Counted from the stretch's first letter, positions 1 through 6,749 are shown. The stretch is DNA of 25,739 nucleotides from Coprosoma sp963632935 (GCA_963632935.1 CAVGWA010000021.1:1-25739); one strand, 5' to 3'. A program made the numbers and translations. The notes: generated by a model not told the origin, from the sequence alone.

Positions 1-145
1 AGTAAATTTAGTATATAATTATTTGTAGACATAAGTTTATTCCTTTCAGTGTATTATTAACAATTACATTGTATCAAACTTATGTCTTTTTTTAATAAAA
101 ACAGTGTAGTGATTTACACTCACCAACACTATTTATAATACAACC
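1..145 (-). mobile_element. Terminal fragment of an ISL3-like insertion sequence (right end)
   Basis: Read on the minus strand, positions 145 to 120 match the left-end sequence at 25685-25710 in 21 of 26 bases, including a perfect 15-base block (120-134) and a conserved GGTT at the outer tip. The rest of the element lies outside the window to the left, so no transposase is seen. The right-hand copy has the GGTTCTTTGTCAA start that I associate with ISL3-family terminal repeats of Firmicutes; that assignment is from memory. The tip lies 2 bp from the sspI stop codon. The fragment also holds a long-range hairpin that could terminate the unseen transposase gene. Confidence 0.5.
28..93 (+). terminator. 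Hairpin with T-run inside the IS fragment
   Basis: GACATAAGTTT at 28-38 is perfectly complementary to AAACTTATGTC at 76-86, and eight T residues follow. The loop is long (37 nt), which weakens the terminator reading. It would fit the end of a transposase gene entering from the left edge. Confidence 0.4.
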
Positions 146-147
146 GT

Positions 148-348
148 TTAAAAGCTATTCTTTAATTTTTTTAATATATTATTTTTTTCATCATCTGAAC
201 TTTTTTCCCATATGATTTTAAAAAATACGCCTAATCCTGGTAATGTTATTTCATCTTTATCTTCAAATGAAGATGTTATTGATGATCTAATGTCATCGAT
301 GGTTGCTCCTTTAAAGTTATTTAATATGTGGTTTTTAATACTTATCAT
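148..348 (-). CDS. sspI: Small acid-soluble spore protein, SspI family
   Basis: The 66-residue product matches SspI in length and layout: a short basic N-terminus (MISIKNHILNNFKG), a middle segment with DDIRSSITSSFEDKDE, the family hallmark LPGLGVFFKIIWE, and a charged helical tail. SspI is a minor SASP made in the developing forespore; it is not the DNA-coating alpha/beta type. The ATG at 348 has an AAAGGAA ribosome site 8-9 bases upstream and a sigma-G-like promoter just beyond it. The stop codon is 2 bp from the IS end at 145. The overlapping plus-strand reading frame at 212-403 is a shadow. The gene is the clearest sign that the organism sporulates. Confidence 0.88.
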   Translation of the reverse strand: MISIKNHILNNFKGATIDDIRSSITSSFEDKDEITLPGLGVFFKIIWEKSSDDEKNNILKKLKNSF

Positions 349-370
349 TTTATCAATTCCTTTCTATTTA

Positions 371-399
371 TATGATGTATTAAAAATAAAAAATTATGC
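371..399 (-). promoter_or_regulatory. Sigma-G-like promoter of sspI
   Basis: On the minus strand GCATA (395-399) and CATCATA (371-377) are separated by 17 bp. This fits the forespore sigma-G consensus GnATR, 17-18 bp, CATnnTA. It gives a leader of under 20 nt before the sspI ribosome site, and SASP genes are classic sigma-G targets. Confidence 0.65.
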
Positions 400-408
400 T
401 TAAAGTTA

Positions 409-438
409 TTGCAAACGAATGTTTGTTTTTGGTATAAT
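409..438 (+). promoter_or_regulatory. recX promoter with overlapping LexA-like box
   Basis: TTGCAA (409-414) and TATAAT (433-438) are 18 bp apart. The perfect palindrome CAAAC-GAAT-GTTTG at 412-425 overlaps the -35 and spacer. It differs from the Gram-positive LexA/DinR box CGAACnnnnGTTCG by one symmetric base per arm. The position suits repression, so recX is probably an SOS gene here. Confidence 0.55.
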
Positions 439-467
439 TTTTAACAGAGAGGTTAGAAAGGGAATTT

Positions 468-1241
468 ATGAAAATAGTTGCGATTAAAAAAATTGGTTCG
501 AAGTATAAAATAGTATTTGATAATAATGATTATATTATGACATACGATAATGTTATATTAGAAAATAATTTACTTTATGATAAAAATATAAATGATGAAT
601 TATTTTTAAAGATTAAAGATGAAACAAAATATTTTGAGGTTTATAATAGTATTTTGAAAAAACTTTCTAAAAGATGTAAAAGTGAATGGGAAGTTAGGCA
701 TGAGTTAATTAATAATGATATTTCAGAAAATGATGTTAATAAAATTATTGATAAACTTAAAAGTTTAAATTTAATAAATGATTTAGAGTATGCTTTAGCA
801 TATACAAATGATAGAATCAATTTAAGTTTAGATGGACCTTTTAAAATTAGAAAAAATTTAGAGTTAAATAAAGTAGATGAGGTTTATATAGAAACTGCTT
901 TAGAAAAATTTAGTAAAGAGATTATTTTTCAAAAGTTAAATAAAATAATTGATAAAAAGCTTAGTTTTAACAGTAAAGATACTGATTATATTTTTAAGCA
1001 AAAGATGTGTTTATATTTATCTAATCTGGGTTATTGTAGGGATGATATTATAAGTTGTTTAGATAATATTTGTGTTGATAATAAAAAGTTAGAAAAAGAG
1101 ATGGAAAAGATATTTGATAAATTAAAGAAAAAATATAGTGGCTATGATTTAAAGGTTAAGTTAAAACAGAAGTTATTTTCTAAAGGTTTTAGTAATGATG
1201 AGATAAGTGAGTTTATAAATAAAAACAGTTCATTAATTTGA
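468..1241 (+). CDS. recX: Regulatory protein RecX
   Basis: The 257-residue product has the RecX layout: an N-terminal beta-rich segment (about 1-50), then tandem three-helix repeats. These include SILKKLSKRCKSEWEVRHEL (about 61-80, the RecX-specific 'S..E...L' repeat), the 'LNLINDLEYALAYTNDRI' helix, and a final 'YDLKVKLKQKLFSKGFSNDEI' repeat that marks the third domain of long RecX proteins of Bacilli. RecX binds the RecA filament and limits or modulates recombination and the SOS response. The ATG at 468 follows a GAAAGGGA ribosome site. A LexA-like box lies in its promoter. The gene ends in TGA, showing that UGA is a stop in this organism, and its last 9 bases overlap the end of convergent prsA inside a shared terminator. 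Confidence 0.85.
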   Translation: MKIVAIKKIGSKYKIVFDNNDYIMTYDNVILENNLLYDKNINDELFLKIKDETKYFEVYNSILKKLSKRCKSEWEVRHELINNDISENDVNKIIDKLKSLNLINDLEYALAYTNDRINLSLDGPFKIRKNLELNKVDEVYIETALEKFSKEIIFQKLNKIIDKKLSFNSKDTDYIFKQKMCLYLSNLGYCRDDIISCLDNICVDNKKLEKEMEKIFDKLKKKYSGYDLKVKLKQKLFSKGFSNDEISEFINKNSSLI

Positions 1242-1249
1242 ACTGTTTT
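1222..1249. terminator. Bidirectional terminator shared by recX and prsA, inside both coding ends
   Basis: AAAACAGTTC (1222-1231) and GAACTGTTTT (1240-1249) form a perfect 10-bp stem with an 8-nt loop. Runs of A on the left and T on the right allow termination both ways. The stop codons of recX (1239-1241) and prsA (1233-1235) both fall in the loop or at its edge. Confidence 0.8.
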
Positions 1250-2237
1250 CTTCTGATGTTGATGTTGTACTGGTTAATGAAGATGTTACATTAGTATCAT
1301 AAGATTTTTTTAATTCATCATCAGAAATATTTAATTTGTATTTTTTTCTTAAAGCTACTAGTGCTTTAGTTTGTAATGTTGAATCATCATTTGTTTTTTC
1401 TTCAACAAGTTTATCAATTATATCACTTTTAACTTTTTTCAAAGCTGGTTTACTTTTTTGTTTAATACGGTAGATGATGTGATATCCATAATCAGATTTA
1501 ACTGGTGATTTACTATATTCACCATCTTTTAATTCGTTAGTAGCATTCCAAAATTCATCAACAACGGAACCATAAGTAACTGTTAATTTACCACCTTTAC
1601 TAGCTGTTCCTTTATCATCAGAGTATTTTTTTGCTAGTGTTGCAAAGTCTTCACCATTGTTAAGCTTTTTGATGATTTTTTGTGCTTCTTTTTTAGCTTT
1701 TTTTTCAGCAGCTGTTTTTTCATCATCTGTCATATTATCATTTGTGTTAGGACTTATTAAAATATGCCTAGCTTCAATATCACCAAATATTTTATTATCA
1801 TAGTAGGTTTGAATTTCTGAGTCTGTTAATTGATCTTTAACATAGTTTTCAGTTACTACTTTCTTTTTATATTCTAATATTAAGGCTTCTTTAAATTCAT
1901 CTTCGCCTTCATATCCAGCACTTGTTAGAGCTGATGAAAAGTCTTTTCCATAACTTTCATATGATTTTTTGTATGATTTTAATTGCGATTCAGCATATGA
2001 TTTAGCATCATCATCTGTTTTGACTTCTTTGTTTACTACAATTTCATCAATCATGTTTGTTAAAGTAACAGCACCACCTTGTTTTTTTAATTCACTGTAT
2101 AAATCTTCAGCGGTAATTGTTTTTCCATTTACTTTAGCAACTATTTGTTTACCATTTTTTAAATTAGCTGTTTGGCCACATCCTGTTAGTAAAAGTGTAA
2201 CTACTAGCAGACTTGTAAATATTTTCTTTTTATTCAA
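1233..2237 (-). CDS. prsA: Foldase lipoprotein PrsA (peptidyl-prolyl isomerase)
   Basis: The 334-residue product starts with a lipoprotein signal peptide (MNKKK, hydrophobic core, LLTGC lipobox, lipid-modified Cys20). An N-terminal chaperone region follows, then a parvulin/PpiC domain at about 155-262 containing EARHILIS, GEDFATLAKKYSDD, GGKL and DYGYHIIYR, and a C-terminal helix with a Ser/Thr-rich tail. PrsA sits outside the membrane and helps exported proteins fold. The start codon is TTG: AAAGGAAG lies 10 bases upstream and no better ATG exists. The promoter is at 2280-2308 on the same strand. The gene converges on recX with a 9-bp overlap. Confidence 0.88.
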   Translation of the reverse strand: MNKKKIFTSLLVVTLLLTGCGQTANLKNGKQIVAKVNGKTITAEDLYSELKKQGGAVTLTNMIDEIVVNKEVKTDDDAKSYAESQLKSYKKSYESYGKDFSSALTSAGYEGEDEFKEALILEYKKKVVTENYVKDQLTDSEIQTYYDNKIFGDIEARHILISPNTNDNMTDDEKTAAEKKAKKEAQKIIKKLNNGEDFATLAKKYSDDKGTASKGGKLTVTYGSVVDEFWNATNELKDGEYSKSPVKSDYGYHIIYRIKQKSKPALKKVKSDIIDKLVEEKTNDDSTLQTKALVALRKKYKLNISDDELKKSYDTNVTSSLTSTTSTSEENSSN

Positions 2238-2279
2238 GTAGATCTCTTCCTTTCATGTGTATGCCTTCATACATATTAA

Positions 2280-2308
2280 ATAATAGCAAAAAACATCAAA
2301 AAATTCAA
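2280..2308 (-). promoter_or_regulatory. prsA promoter
   Basis: On the minus strand TTGAAT (2303-2308) and TATTAT (2280-2285) are 17 bp apart. TGC directly before the hexamer makes an extended -10. Confidence 0.6.
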
Positions 2309-2339
2309 TCTTTTTTCTTTCTTTTCATTTATAAGTAAT

Positions 2340-2367
2340 CACATAAAAGTTGTTTTACCATAAAATA
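2340..2367 (+). promoter_or_regulatory. Possible mother-cell (sigma-K/E) promoter for the tiny YjcZ-like genes
   Basis: CATAAAATA (2359-2367) fits the CATAnnnTA -10 of sigma-K. CACA at 2340-2343, 15 bp upstream, fits its short mACm -35. The match is short and AT-rich, so chance is possible, but it precedes genes of a family expressed during sporulation. Confidence 0.35.
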
Positions 2368-2398
2368 ATGTGAAAGGTATAAAGGAGGATGATTTGAT

Positions 2399-2482
2399 AT
2401 GTGTAATTCAGGAACAAGTTCTGCGGCAATTGTTTTAGTGTTATTTATTCTTTTAATAATCATACTTGGAGCTTATTTATAG
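2399..2482 (+). CDS. Tiny YjcZ-like sporulation membrane protein (27 aa)
   Basis: The 27-residue product begins MCNSGTSSA and continues as one transmembrane helix (AIVLVLFILLIIILGAYL). This is the form of the tiny YjcZ-type proteins of Bacillus spores: a short polar Gly/Ser/Cys-rich head and one hydrophobic segment with VLFILLII. A strong AAAGGAGG at 2381-2388 precedes the ATG. The second copy begins 19 bp downstream, so the two form a pair. It probably sits in the spore or mother-cell membrane. Exact function is unknown for the family. Confidence 0.65.
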   Translation: MCNSGTSSAAIVLVLFILLIIILGAYL

Positions 2483-2501
2483 GCCCTAGAAAGGAGTAGC
2501 T

Positions 2502-2612
2502 ATGTCTTGCAATAGTTCATGCGAAAAACCATGTGGACGTAGTAATAGTTATTTAATAATATTAGTTTTATATATTTTACTTGCTATTTTACTTGGCTCA
2601 GCATTTAGTTAA
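2502..2612 (+). CDS. Tiny YjcZ-like sporulation membrane protein (36 aa)
   Basis: The 36-residue paralogue of the preceding gene has a cysteine-rich head (MSCNSSCEKPCGRSNS, three Cys) and one transmembrane helix (YLIILVLYILLAILLGSAFS). AAGGAG at 2491-2496 serves the ATG. The stop codon touches the first base of the following terminator stem, so the pair is one short transcription unit. The extra cysteines could form disulfides or bind metal in the spore; that is inference. Confidence 0.65.
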   Translation: MSCNSSCEKPCGRSNSYLIILVLYILLAILLGSAFS

Positions 2613-2635
2613 GAAAGATTTTTCTTTCTTTTTTT
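2611..2635 (+). terminator. Terminator of the YjcZ-like pair
   Basis: AAGAAAG (2611-2617) pairs with CTTTCTT (2624-2630) across a 6-nt loop, and a T-run follows. The stem starts inside the TAA stop. Confidence 0.7.
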
Positions 2636-2689
2636 GTACTTGAAATGAGGATTTAAGTTTTAAAATTAAAGCGAAAGGAGTGAGACATT

Positions 2690-3631
2690 GTGAAGAAAAT
2701 TAAGAAGGATGGATATAGTTTTAGTAAGATACTTGATATGTGGCTGAACAACAAAAAATATAATGTTAAAATTCAAACGTATCAGAAATATGAAAGGTTA
2801 ATTGAACTGCATATTATAAATTTATTGGGAAATATTGAAATAAAAAAAATTTCAAATAAAATTATATTAGAATATTTTTGTTTGGAGGAAATTTCAAAAT
2901 TAAGTATATCAGTTAAAAAAACATTGCTTGGAATAATAAAAAATGCTTTAGAATTAGCATACTTAAATAATTATTGTGATTTTATTAATTTGCAGGTTAA
3001 GTTTAAAGCAAATAAAAGAAATGATTTATTGGTTTTTTCAAAAAGAGAATATAAAAAAATGGATATGTATGCTAGAACGGATATGAATGAGAAAAAACTG
3101 ATGTTATTGATTGTTATGTATACTGGAATTAGAATAGGGGAAGCCTGTGGTTTAAAATGGTCAGATATTAATTTAACTAGGAAAACAATAAATATAAATA
3201 GAACTGTTCAAAGGATTAGAAATAATGACCCACAGTCTAAGTTAAAAACTAAGTTAATTGTATCTTTACCAAAATCAGAATCATCTATTAGGACAATACC
3301 AATTTCAAATTATTTAATTCCTTTTTTGAAAAAGTTTTATAAAAAAGATGGCACATATGTTTTAACTGGAACTGATAAAATATATGATGAGAGGACTTAT
3401 GAAACATTTTATAAAAGATTACTTAAAGCGTGTAATGTTTCATATCTTAAATTTCATTGTCTACGTCATTCTTTTGCTACTAATTCTATTGCTTCTGGAG
3501 TTGATGTTAAAACATTATCAGAAATATTAGGCCATTCATCTGTAGAAATCACATTAAAGCTTTATGTTCATCCAACTTTTAATATGAAAAAAAGATCTAT
3601 AGAAAAAGTGATTAAGTATATTAAAGGTTAA
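2690..3631 (+). CDS. Tyrosine recombinase / phage-type integrase
   Basis: The 313-residue protein has an N-terminal core-binding (SAM-like) domain (about 9-105) and a C-terminal catalytic domain. All catalytic residues are visible: Arg148 in YTGIRIGEACGL, Lys195, His256 and Arg259 in HCLRHSF, His282 in LGHSS, and the nucleophile Tyr292 in LYVHP. It should cut and rejoin DNA through a 3'-phosphotyrosine. The start is GTG, with AAAGGAG 9 bases upstream. No excisionase, relaxase or phage gene is beside it. It ends 82 bp from the 3' end of tRNA-Met, the usual target type for such enzymes, but no second copy of the tRNA end is visible. It may be the last gene of a lost element or an integrase kept for a host role. 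Confidence 0.88.
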   Translation: MKKIKKDGYSFSKILDMWLNNKKYNVKIQTYQKYERLIELHIINLLGNIEIKKISNKIILEYFCLEEISKLSISVKKTLLGIIKNALELAYLNNYCDFINLQVKFKANKRNDLLVFSKREYKKMDMYARTDMNEKKLMLLIVMYTGIRIGEACGLKWSDINLTRKTININRTVQRIRNNDPQSKLKTKLIVSLPKSESSIRTIPISNYLIPFLKKFYKKDGTYVLTGTDKIYDERTYETFYKRLLKACNVSYLKFHCLRHSFATNSIASGVDVKTLSEILGHSSVEITLKLYVHPTFNMKKRSIEKVIKYIKG

Positions 3632-3652
3632 TGAACTTTTTTAATTTGTTTA

Positions 3653-3682
3653 CAAAAAAAGTATATTTTTTAGAAATATACT
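3653..3682 (-). terminator. Terminator of tRNA-Met
   Basis: On the minus strand AGTATATTT and AAATATACT (3674-3682 and 3660-3668) form a 9-bp stem with a 5-nt loop, followed by a run of seven to eight T. It lies 31 bp past the tRNA 3' end. Confidence 0.7.
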
Positions 3683-3713
3683 ATAACAGTCTCGAAGACT
3701 TAATATTTACAAA

Positions 3714-3790
3714 TGGTAGCGAGAGGGGGATTCGAACCCTCGACCCTACGGGTATGAACCGTATGCTCTAGCCAACTGAGCTATCTCGCC
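3714..3790 (-). tRNA. tRNA-Met (anticodon CAT), elongator type
   Basis: The 77-nt gene folds as a cloverleaf: acceptor GGCGAGA with TCTCGCT, a D arm with GCTC/GAGC, anticodon stem TACGG/CCGTA around loop TTCATAC (anticodon CAT), a T arm with GGTTCGAATCC, and an encoded CCA. The sequence closely resembles Bacillus elongator tRNA-Met. The G1-C72 pair rules out the mismatched acceptor end of initiator tRNA. An Ile-CAT (lysidine) identity is less likely but not excluded. It has its own promoter and terminator. Confidence 0.95.
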
Positions 3791-3803
3791 AAACAACAAA
3801 ATA

Positions 3804-3832
3804 ATTATAGCAAAATAATGAAATTCTTTCAA
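3804..3832 (-). promoter_or_regulatory. Promoter of tRNA-Met
   Basis: On the minus strand TTGAAA (3827-3832) and TATAAT (3804-3809) are 17 bp apart, 13 bp before the tRNA. Confidence 0.75.
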
Positions 3833-3952
3833 TAGAATTTTTAAACTTTTATATAATTTTATGATATATTTTTATATATTTTAGTGTCAATAAGTGTAGT
3901 AAATTACTTCATATTACATTAATTATGATATACTTATAAAGGAAACAAATAT

Positions 3953-3975
3953 AAAAAAGCAAGATTATCTTGCTT
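3953..3975 (-). terminator. Terminator built around the spoVS stop codon
   Basis: AAGCAAGA (3957-3964) pairs with TCTTGCTT (3968-3975). The 3-nt loop at 3965-3967 is exactly the spoVS stop codon. A six-base T-run follows on the minus strand. Confidence 0.75.
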
Positions 3976-4225
3976 CAACAATTAATTTTATGGCAGTTCT
4001 TTCTTCACCATCAATTACAATATCTGTAAAAGCTGGTATACATATTAAATTTTTGCCACTTGGAGCAACAAATCCTCTAGCAATAGCTATTGCCTTGATT
4101 GCTTGATTTAAAGCTCCCGCACCAATTGCTTGAATTTCAACGGTTCCTTTCTCGCGAAAAACATTTGCTAAAGCTCCAGCCACTGAATTAGGATTGGATT
4201 TAGCTCTTACTTTAAGTGTTTCCAT
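3965..4225 (-). CDS. spoVS: Stage V sporulation protein S
   Basis: The 86-residue product METLKVRAKSNPNSVAGALA... is a nearly canonical SpoVS: an Alba-like fold with VRAKSNPNSVAGA, the glycine-rich IGAGALNQAIKAIAIARG, and the C-terminal AIKLIVEAR. SpoVS is needed for spore assembly and septation control in Bacillus. The ATG at 4225 is chosen because AAGGAGG lies just upstream and the family starts here; the frame is open for 39 more codons upstream but that part has no family character. It is divergent from the unknown gene at 4295, with 69 bp between them. Confidence 0.93.
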   Translation of the reverse strand: METLKVRAKSNPNSVAGALANVFREKGTVEIQAIGAGALNQAIKAIAIARGFVAPSGKNLICIPAFTDIVIDGEERTAIKLIVEAR

Positions 4226-4294
4226 GGTTATTTCCTCCTTACATTTTAAATATATGTAGAGAGAAATAAAAAATGAATAAAAAGGAGAATTTGT

Positions 4295-4975
4295 ATGAAT
4301 ATAAATATTGAAAACGGAAAAGATAGATCTATATATTTTCATGAAATGGCCTCAGATTCTAGGTCTTTAGAACTTCTTCTGCATACTTGTTATAATAATG
4401 GATTAATTCCGGTATTAGCTGATATAGGGAGAAACAAAGATAAACTTGCTTATATTGTTTTAAAGGTTGATTTTAATCATTTAAATACAGCTGGAAGACT
4501 TATTGACCTTACACTAGAAATTCCAGAAAGTGAATTTAATATTAAAACACATAATGGTGAGATGTATGTAGAGATGTCTTGTTTGCCACAAGATAATGAT
4601 CAATTATTTACGCGTGTAAAAGAAATAGTAGAAGAAGCAACAATTAATAAATTATCTCATAACCAAACACTTATGAATACAATTTATAACATTTCAAAGA
4701 TTATATATAGTATAATAGATGCTGATTTTTTATTCGCGACTAACGAAACATTATATAGTCAAGGAAAATGTGGCGTTTCTATATATCAAGGAAAGCAGTT
4801 AAATAAGGTAAATACTAAAAAAGAAGATAATATTGATGATGTAATTAAGACATTAAAAGAAAAAGCAACATTAAATTTACCAACTATATTTTTTTCTACA
4901 TTTGAACAGTTAAGAAATTTTTATTTTGAATTAGATGAAGTAATTTATGGAAAGGAAGATATTGATGGACAGTAA
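4295..4975 (+). CDS. Unknown 226-residue cytosolic protein upstream of sufU
   Basis: I do not recognise this protein. It has no signal peptide or membrane helix. The N-terminal half (about 1-105) looks alpha/beta, with strands such as LIPVLADIG, KLAYIVLKVDF and MYVEMSCLP. The C-terminal half holds a helix (TLMNTIYNISKIIYSII) and a closing segment LPTIFFSTFEQLRNFYFELDEV. The three cysteines (in TCYNN, MSCLP, GKCGV) are not arranged as an obvious metal site. AAAAGGAG at 4281-4288 precedes the ATG. Its last 11 bases overlap the start of sufU, so the two are probably co-translated, which suggests a role tied to Fe-S assembly. That link rests only on position. Confidence 0.75.
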   Translation: MNINIENGKDRSIYFHEMASDSRSLELLLHTCYNNGLIPVLADIGRNKDKLAYIVLKVDFNHLNTAGRLIDLTLEIPESEFNIKTHNGEMYVEMSCLPQDNDQLFTRVKEIVEEATINKLSHNQTLMNTIYNISKIIYSIIDADFLFATNETLYSQGKCGVSIYQGKQLNKVNTKKEDNIDDVIKTLKEKATLNLPTIFFSTFEQLRNFYFELDEVIYGKEDIDGQ

Positions 4976-5396
4976 TTTAAAAAGAAGTATTATTTTAGAA
5001 AATTATCAAAATCCTCATAATAAAGGATTAATAGAAGATGATTCATATAAAAAAATTAATATGAATAATGAAAGTTGTATTGATGAGTTAAATTTACAGG
5101 TAAAAATAGAAAATGGAATTATAAAAGATATTAAATTTGATGGAGAAGCATGTGCGATATGTATAAGCTCGGCTTCTATTATGACGGATGTTTTAATTGG
5201 GAAAACAATAAATGAAATTGAAAATATATTAAATAATTTTCTTAATATGATTGATGAGAAACCATATGATAAAAAAATTCTTGAGGAAGCAATAGTTTAT
5301 GATGATATTCATAAAAATCCAAATAGAAAAAAATGTGCACTACTTTCATGGTGGGGAATTGAAAAAATATTAAATGAAATAAAAGCTAATAAATAG
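4965..5396 (+). CDS. sufU: Iron-sulfur cluster assembly sulfurtransferase SufU
   Basis: The 143-residue protein matches SufU, the zinc-dependent partner that takes persulfide sulfur from SufS in Gram-positive SUF systems. It keeps Cys38 and Asp40 in ESCIDEL (usual form C-G-D), Cys63 in GEACAICISSAS and Cys124 in RKKCALLSWWG. These are the three Cys and one Asp that bind zinc in Bacillus SufU. The C-I-D variant and an extra Cys66 are unusual. The ATG at 4965 is preferred over one at 4947, because AAAGGAAG lies between them and the family begins LKRSIILENYQNPHNKG. The partner gene sufS is not in the window. Confidence 0.9.
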   Translation: MDSNLKRSIILENYQNPHNKGLIEDDSYKKINMNNESCIDELNLQVKIENGIIKDIKFDGEACAICISSASIMTDVLIGKTINEIENILNNFLNMIDEKPYDKKILEEAIVYDDIHKNPNRKKCALLSWWGIEKILNEIKANK

Positions 5397-5403
5397 CTTT
5401 TTT
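5381..5403 (+). terminator. Terminator containing the sufU stop codon
   Basis: AAAAGCTA (5381-5388) pairs with TAGCTTTT (5394-5401) over a 5-nt loop. The T-run has six bases. The sufU TAG is the start of the 3' arm, so sufU and sufB may be only partly co-transcribed. Confidence 0.65.
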
Positions 5404-5416
5404 GTCTAAAATTTAG

Positions 5417-5422
5417 TATAAT
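5417..5422 (+). promoter_or_regulatory. Possible sufB -10 box
   Basis: A perfect TATAAT lies directly after the sufU terminator and 16 bp before the preferred sufB start. No convincing -35 is found at 17 bp, so this is tentative. Confidence 0.35.
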
Positions 5423-5438
5423 GAAGTGGGTGAAATTC

Positions 5439-6749
5439 ATGAAAGAATTAGGATTAGATGAAGATAAAATAATCGAAATATCTAAAAGAAAAAAAGAGCC
5501 AAAATGGATGACTAATTTCCGCCTAAAGGCATACAAAGCATTTAGAGAAATTCCAAATCCAAATTTTGGACCAGAATTAAAATTAGATTTTGATTTAATA
5601 AACTATTATAAAAAAGTAACTGATAAAGTAGAGAGTAATTGGGATAAAGTAGCTTGTCCAATAAAAGAAACTTTTGATGAAGTTGGACTTATATCAGCTG
5701 AAAAAAAATATTTAGATGGAATAGGAGCTCAATACGAAAGTGAAGTTGTATATCACAGTATGATAAAAGAGCTTGAAGAAAAAGGTGTTATTTTTTGTAG
5801 TACAGATGATGCTTTAAAAAACTATCCAGATATTTTTAAAAAATATTTTAATAATTTGGTAAAATATGATGAAAATAAATATACTGCTTTAAATGGTGCG
5901 GTTTGGAGTGGTGGAACATTTATTTATGTTCCAAAAGGAGTAACAATTGATAGACCACTTCAAAGTTATTTTAGATTGAACACTAAAAATATGGGGCAAT
6001 TTGAGAGAACTTTAATTATTGTTGATGATGATAGCCATGTTCATTATATGGAAGGTTGTACAGCAGTTTACCATTCTACTAATTCTCTTCATGCGGCTGT
6101 AGTTGAAATATATGTAGGTAAAAATGCTAGTTGCAGATATACTACAATTCAAAATTGGGCTAATAATATATATAATTTAGTTACAAAAAGGGCAATAGTA
6201 GATGAAAATGGTATTATGGAATGGATTGATGGAAATATAGGTTCAAAGACTAATATGAAATATCCATCTTGTATATTAAAAGGTAAGAATGCAAAAGGAA
6301 ATTGTATTTCTGTTGCAGTAGCAAGCAAAGATCAAATTCAAGATGCGGGTGCTAAAATGATTCATCTCGCACCTAATACAACAAGTAAAATAATAAGTAA
6401 ATCAATAGCAGCTAATGGTGGAGTTAGTAATTATAGAGGAACAGTTAAAATTGATAAAAATGCAATAAATTCAAAAAGTATTGTTAAATGTGATACAATT
6501 ATATTAGATGATTATTCTAAAAGTGATACAATACCTAAAAACATTGTTGAAAATAATTCATCATATTTAGAACATGAGGCTACTGTATCAAAATTAGATG
6601 AAGAAAAATTATTTTATTTAATGAGTAGAGGATTAGATGAAGAGAAAGCTAAAGAATTATTAATTATTGGCTTCATTGATGAATTTAGAGAAAATTTACC
6701 AATGGAGTATGCTGTTGAACTTAATGCTTTACTTAAAAATTATTTTTAA
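5439..6749 (+). CDS. sufB: Fe-S cluster assembly scaffold SufB
   Basis: The 436-residue protein is SufB: the N-terminal MTNFRLKAYKAFREIPNP, the YESEVVYHS region, LNGAVWSGGTFIYVPKGV, LHAAVVEIYV, and the C-terminal beta-helix with KCDT (Cys351) and YLEHEATVSKLDEEKLFYLMSRGL. SufB forms the SufBCD scaffold on which new clusters are built in the cytosol. Cys351 corresponds to the essential C-terminal cysteine of the family. The start at 5439 is chosen because GGGTG lies 8 bases before it, whereas the ATG at 5421 has no ribosome site and overlaps a -10-like box. It is slightly shorter than the usual 465 residues. SufC and SufD are absent from the neighbourhood. Confidence 0.93.
   Translation: MKELGLDEDKIIEISKRKKEPKWMTNFRLKAYKAFREIPNPNFGPELKLDFDLINYYKKVTDKVESNWDKVACPIKETFDEVGLISAEKKYLDGIGAQYESEVVYHSMIKELEEKGVIFCSTDDALKNYPDIFKKYFNNLVKYDENKYTALNGAVWSGGTFIYVPKGVTIDRPLQSYFRLNTKNMGQFERTLIIVDDDSHVHYMEGCTAVYHSTNSLHAAVVEIYVGKNASCRYTTIQNWANNIYNLVTKRAIVDENGIMEWIDGNIGSKTNMKYPSCILKGKNAKGNCISVAVASKDQIQDAGAKMIHLAPNTTSKIISKSIAANGGVSNYRGTVKIDKNAINSKSIVKCDTIILDDYSKSDTIPKNIVENNSSYLEHEATVSKLDEEKLFYLMSRGLDEEKAKELLIIGFIDEFRENLPMEYAVELNALLKNYF

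Noticed and set aside
3886..3908. A faint match to the ISL3-like end (TGTCAATAAGTGTAG) between tRNA-Met and spoVS.
   Set aside because: Only short blocks agree and an indel is needed; no partner end is visible.
3965..4342. A longer SpoVS of 125 residues.
   Set aside because: The upstream 39 codons lack family character, overlap the divergent gene's start, and the strong AAGGAGG is placed for the ATG at 4225.
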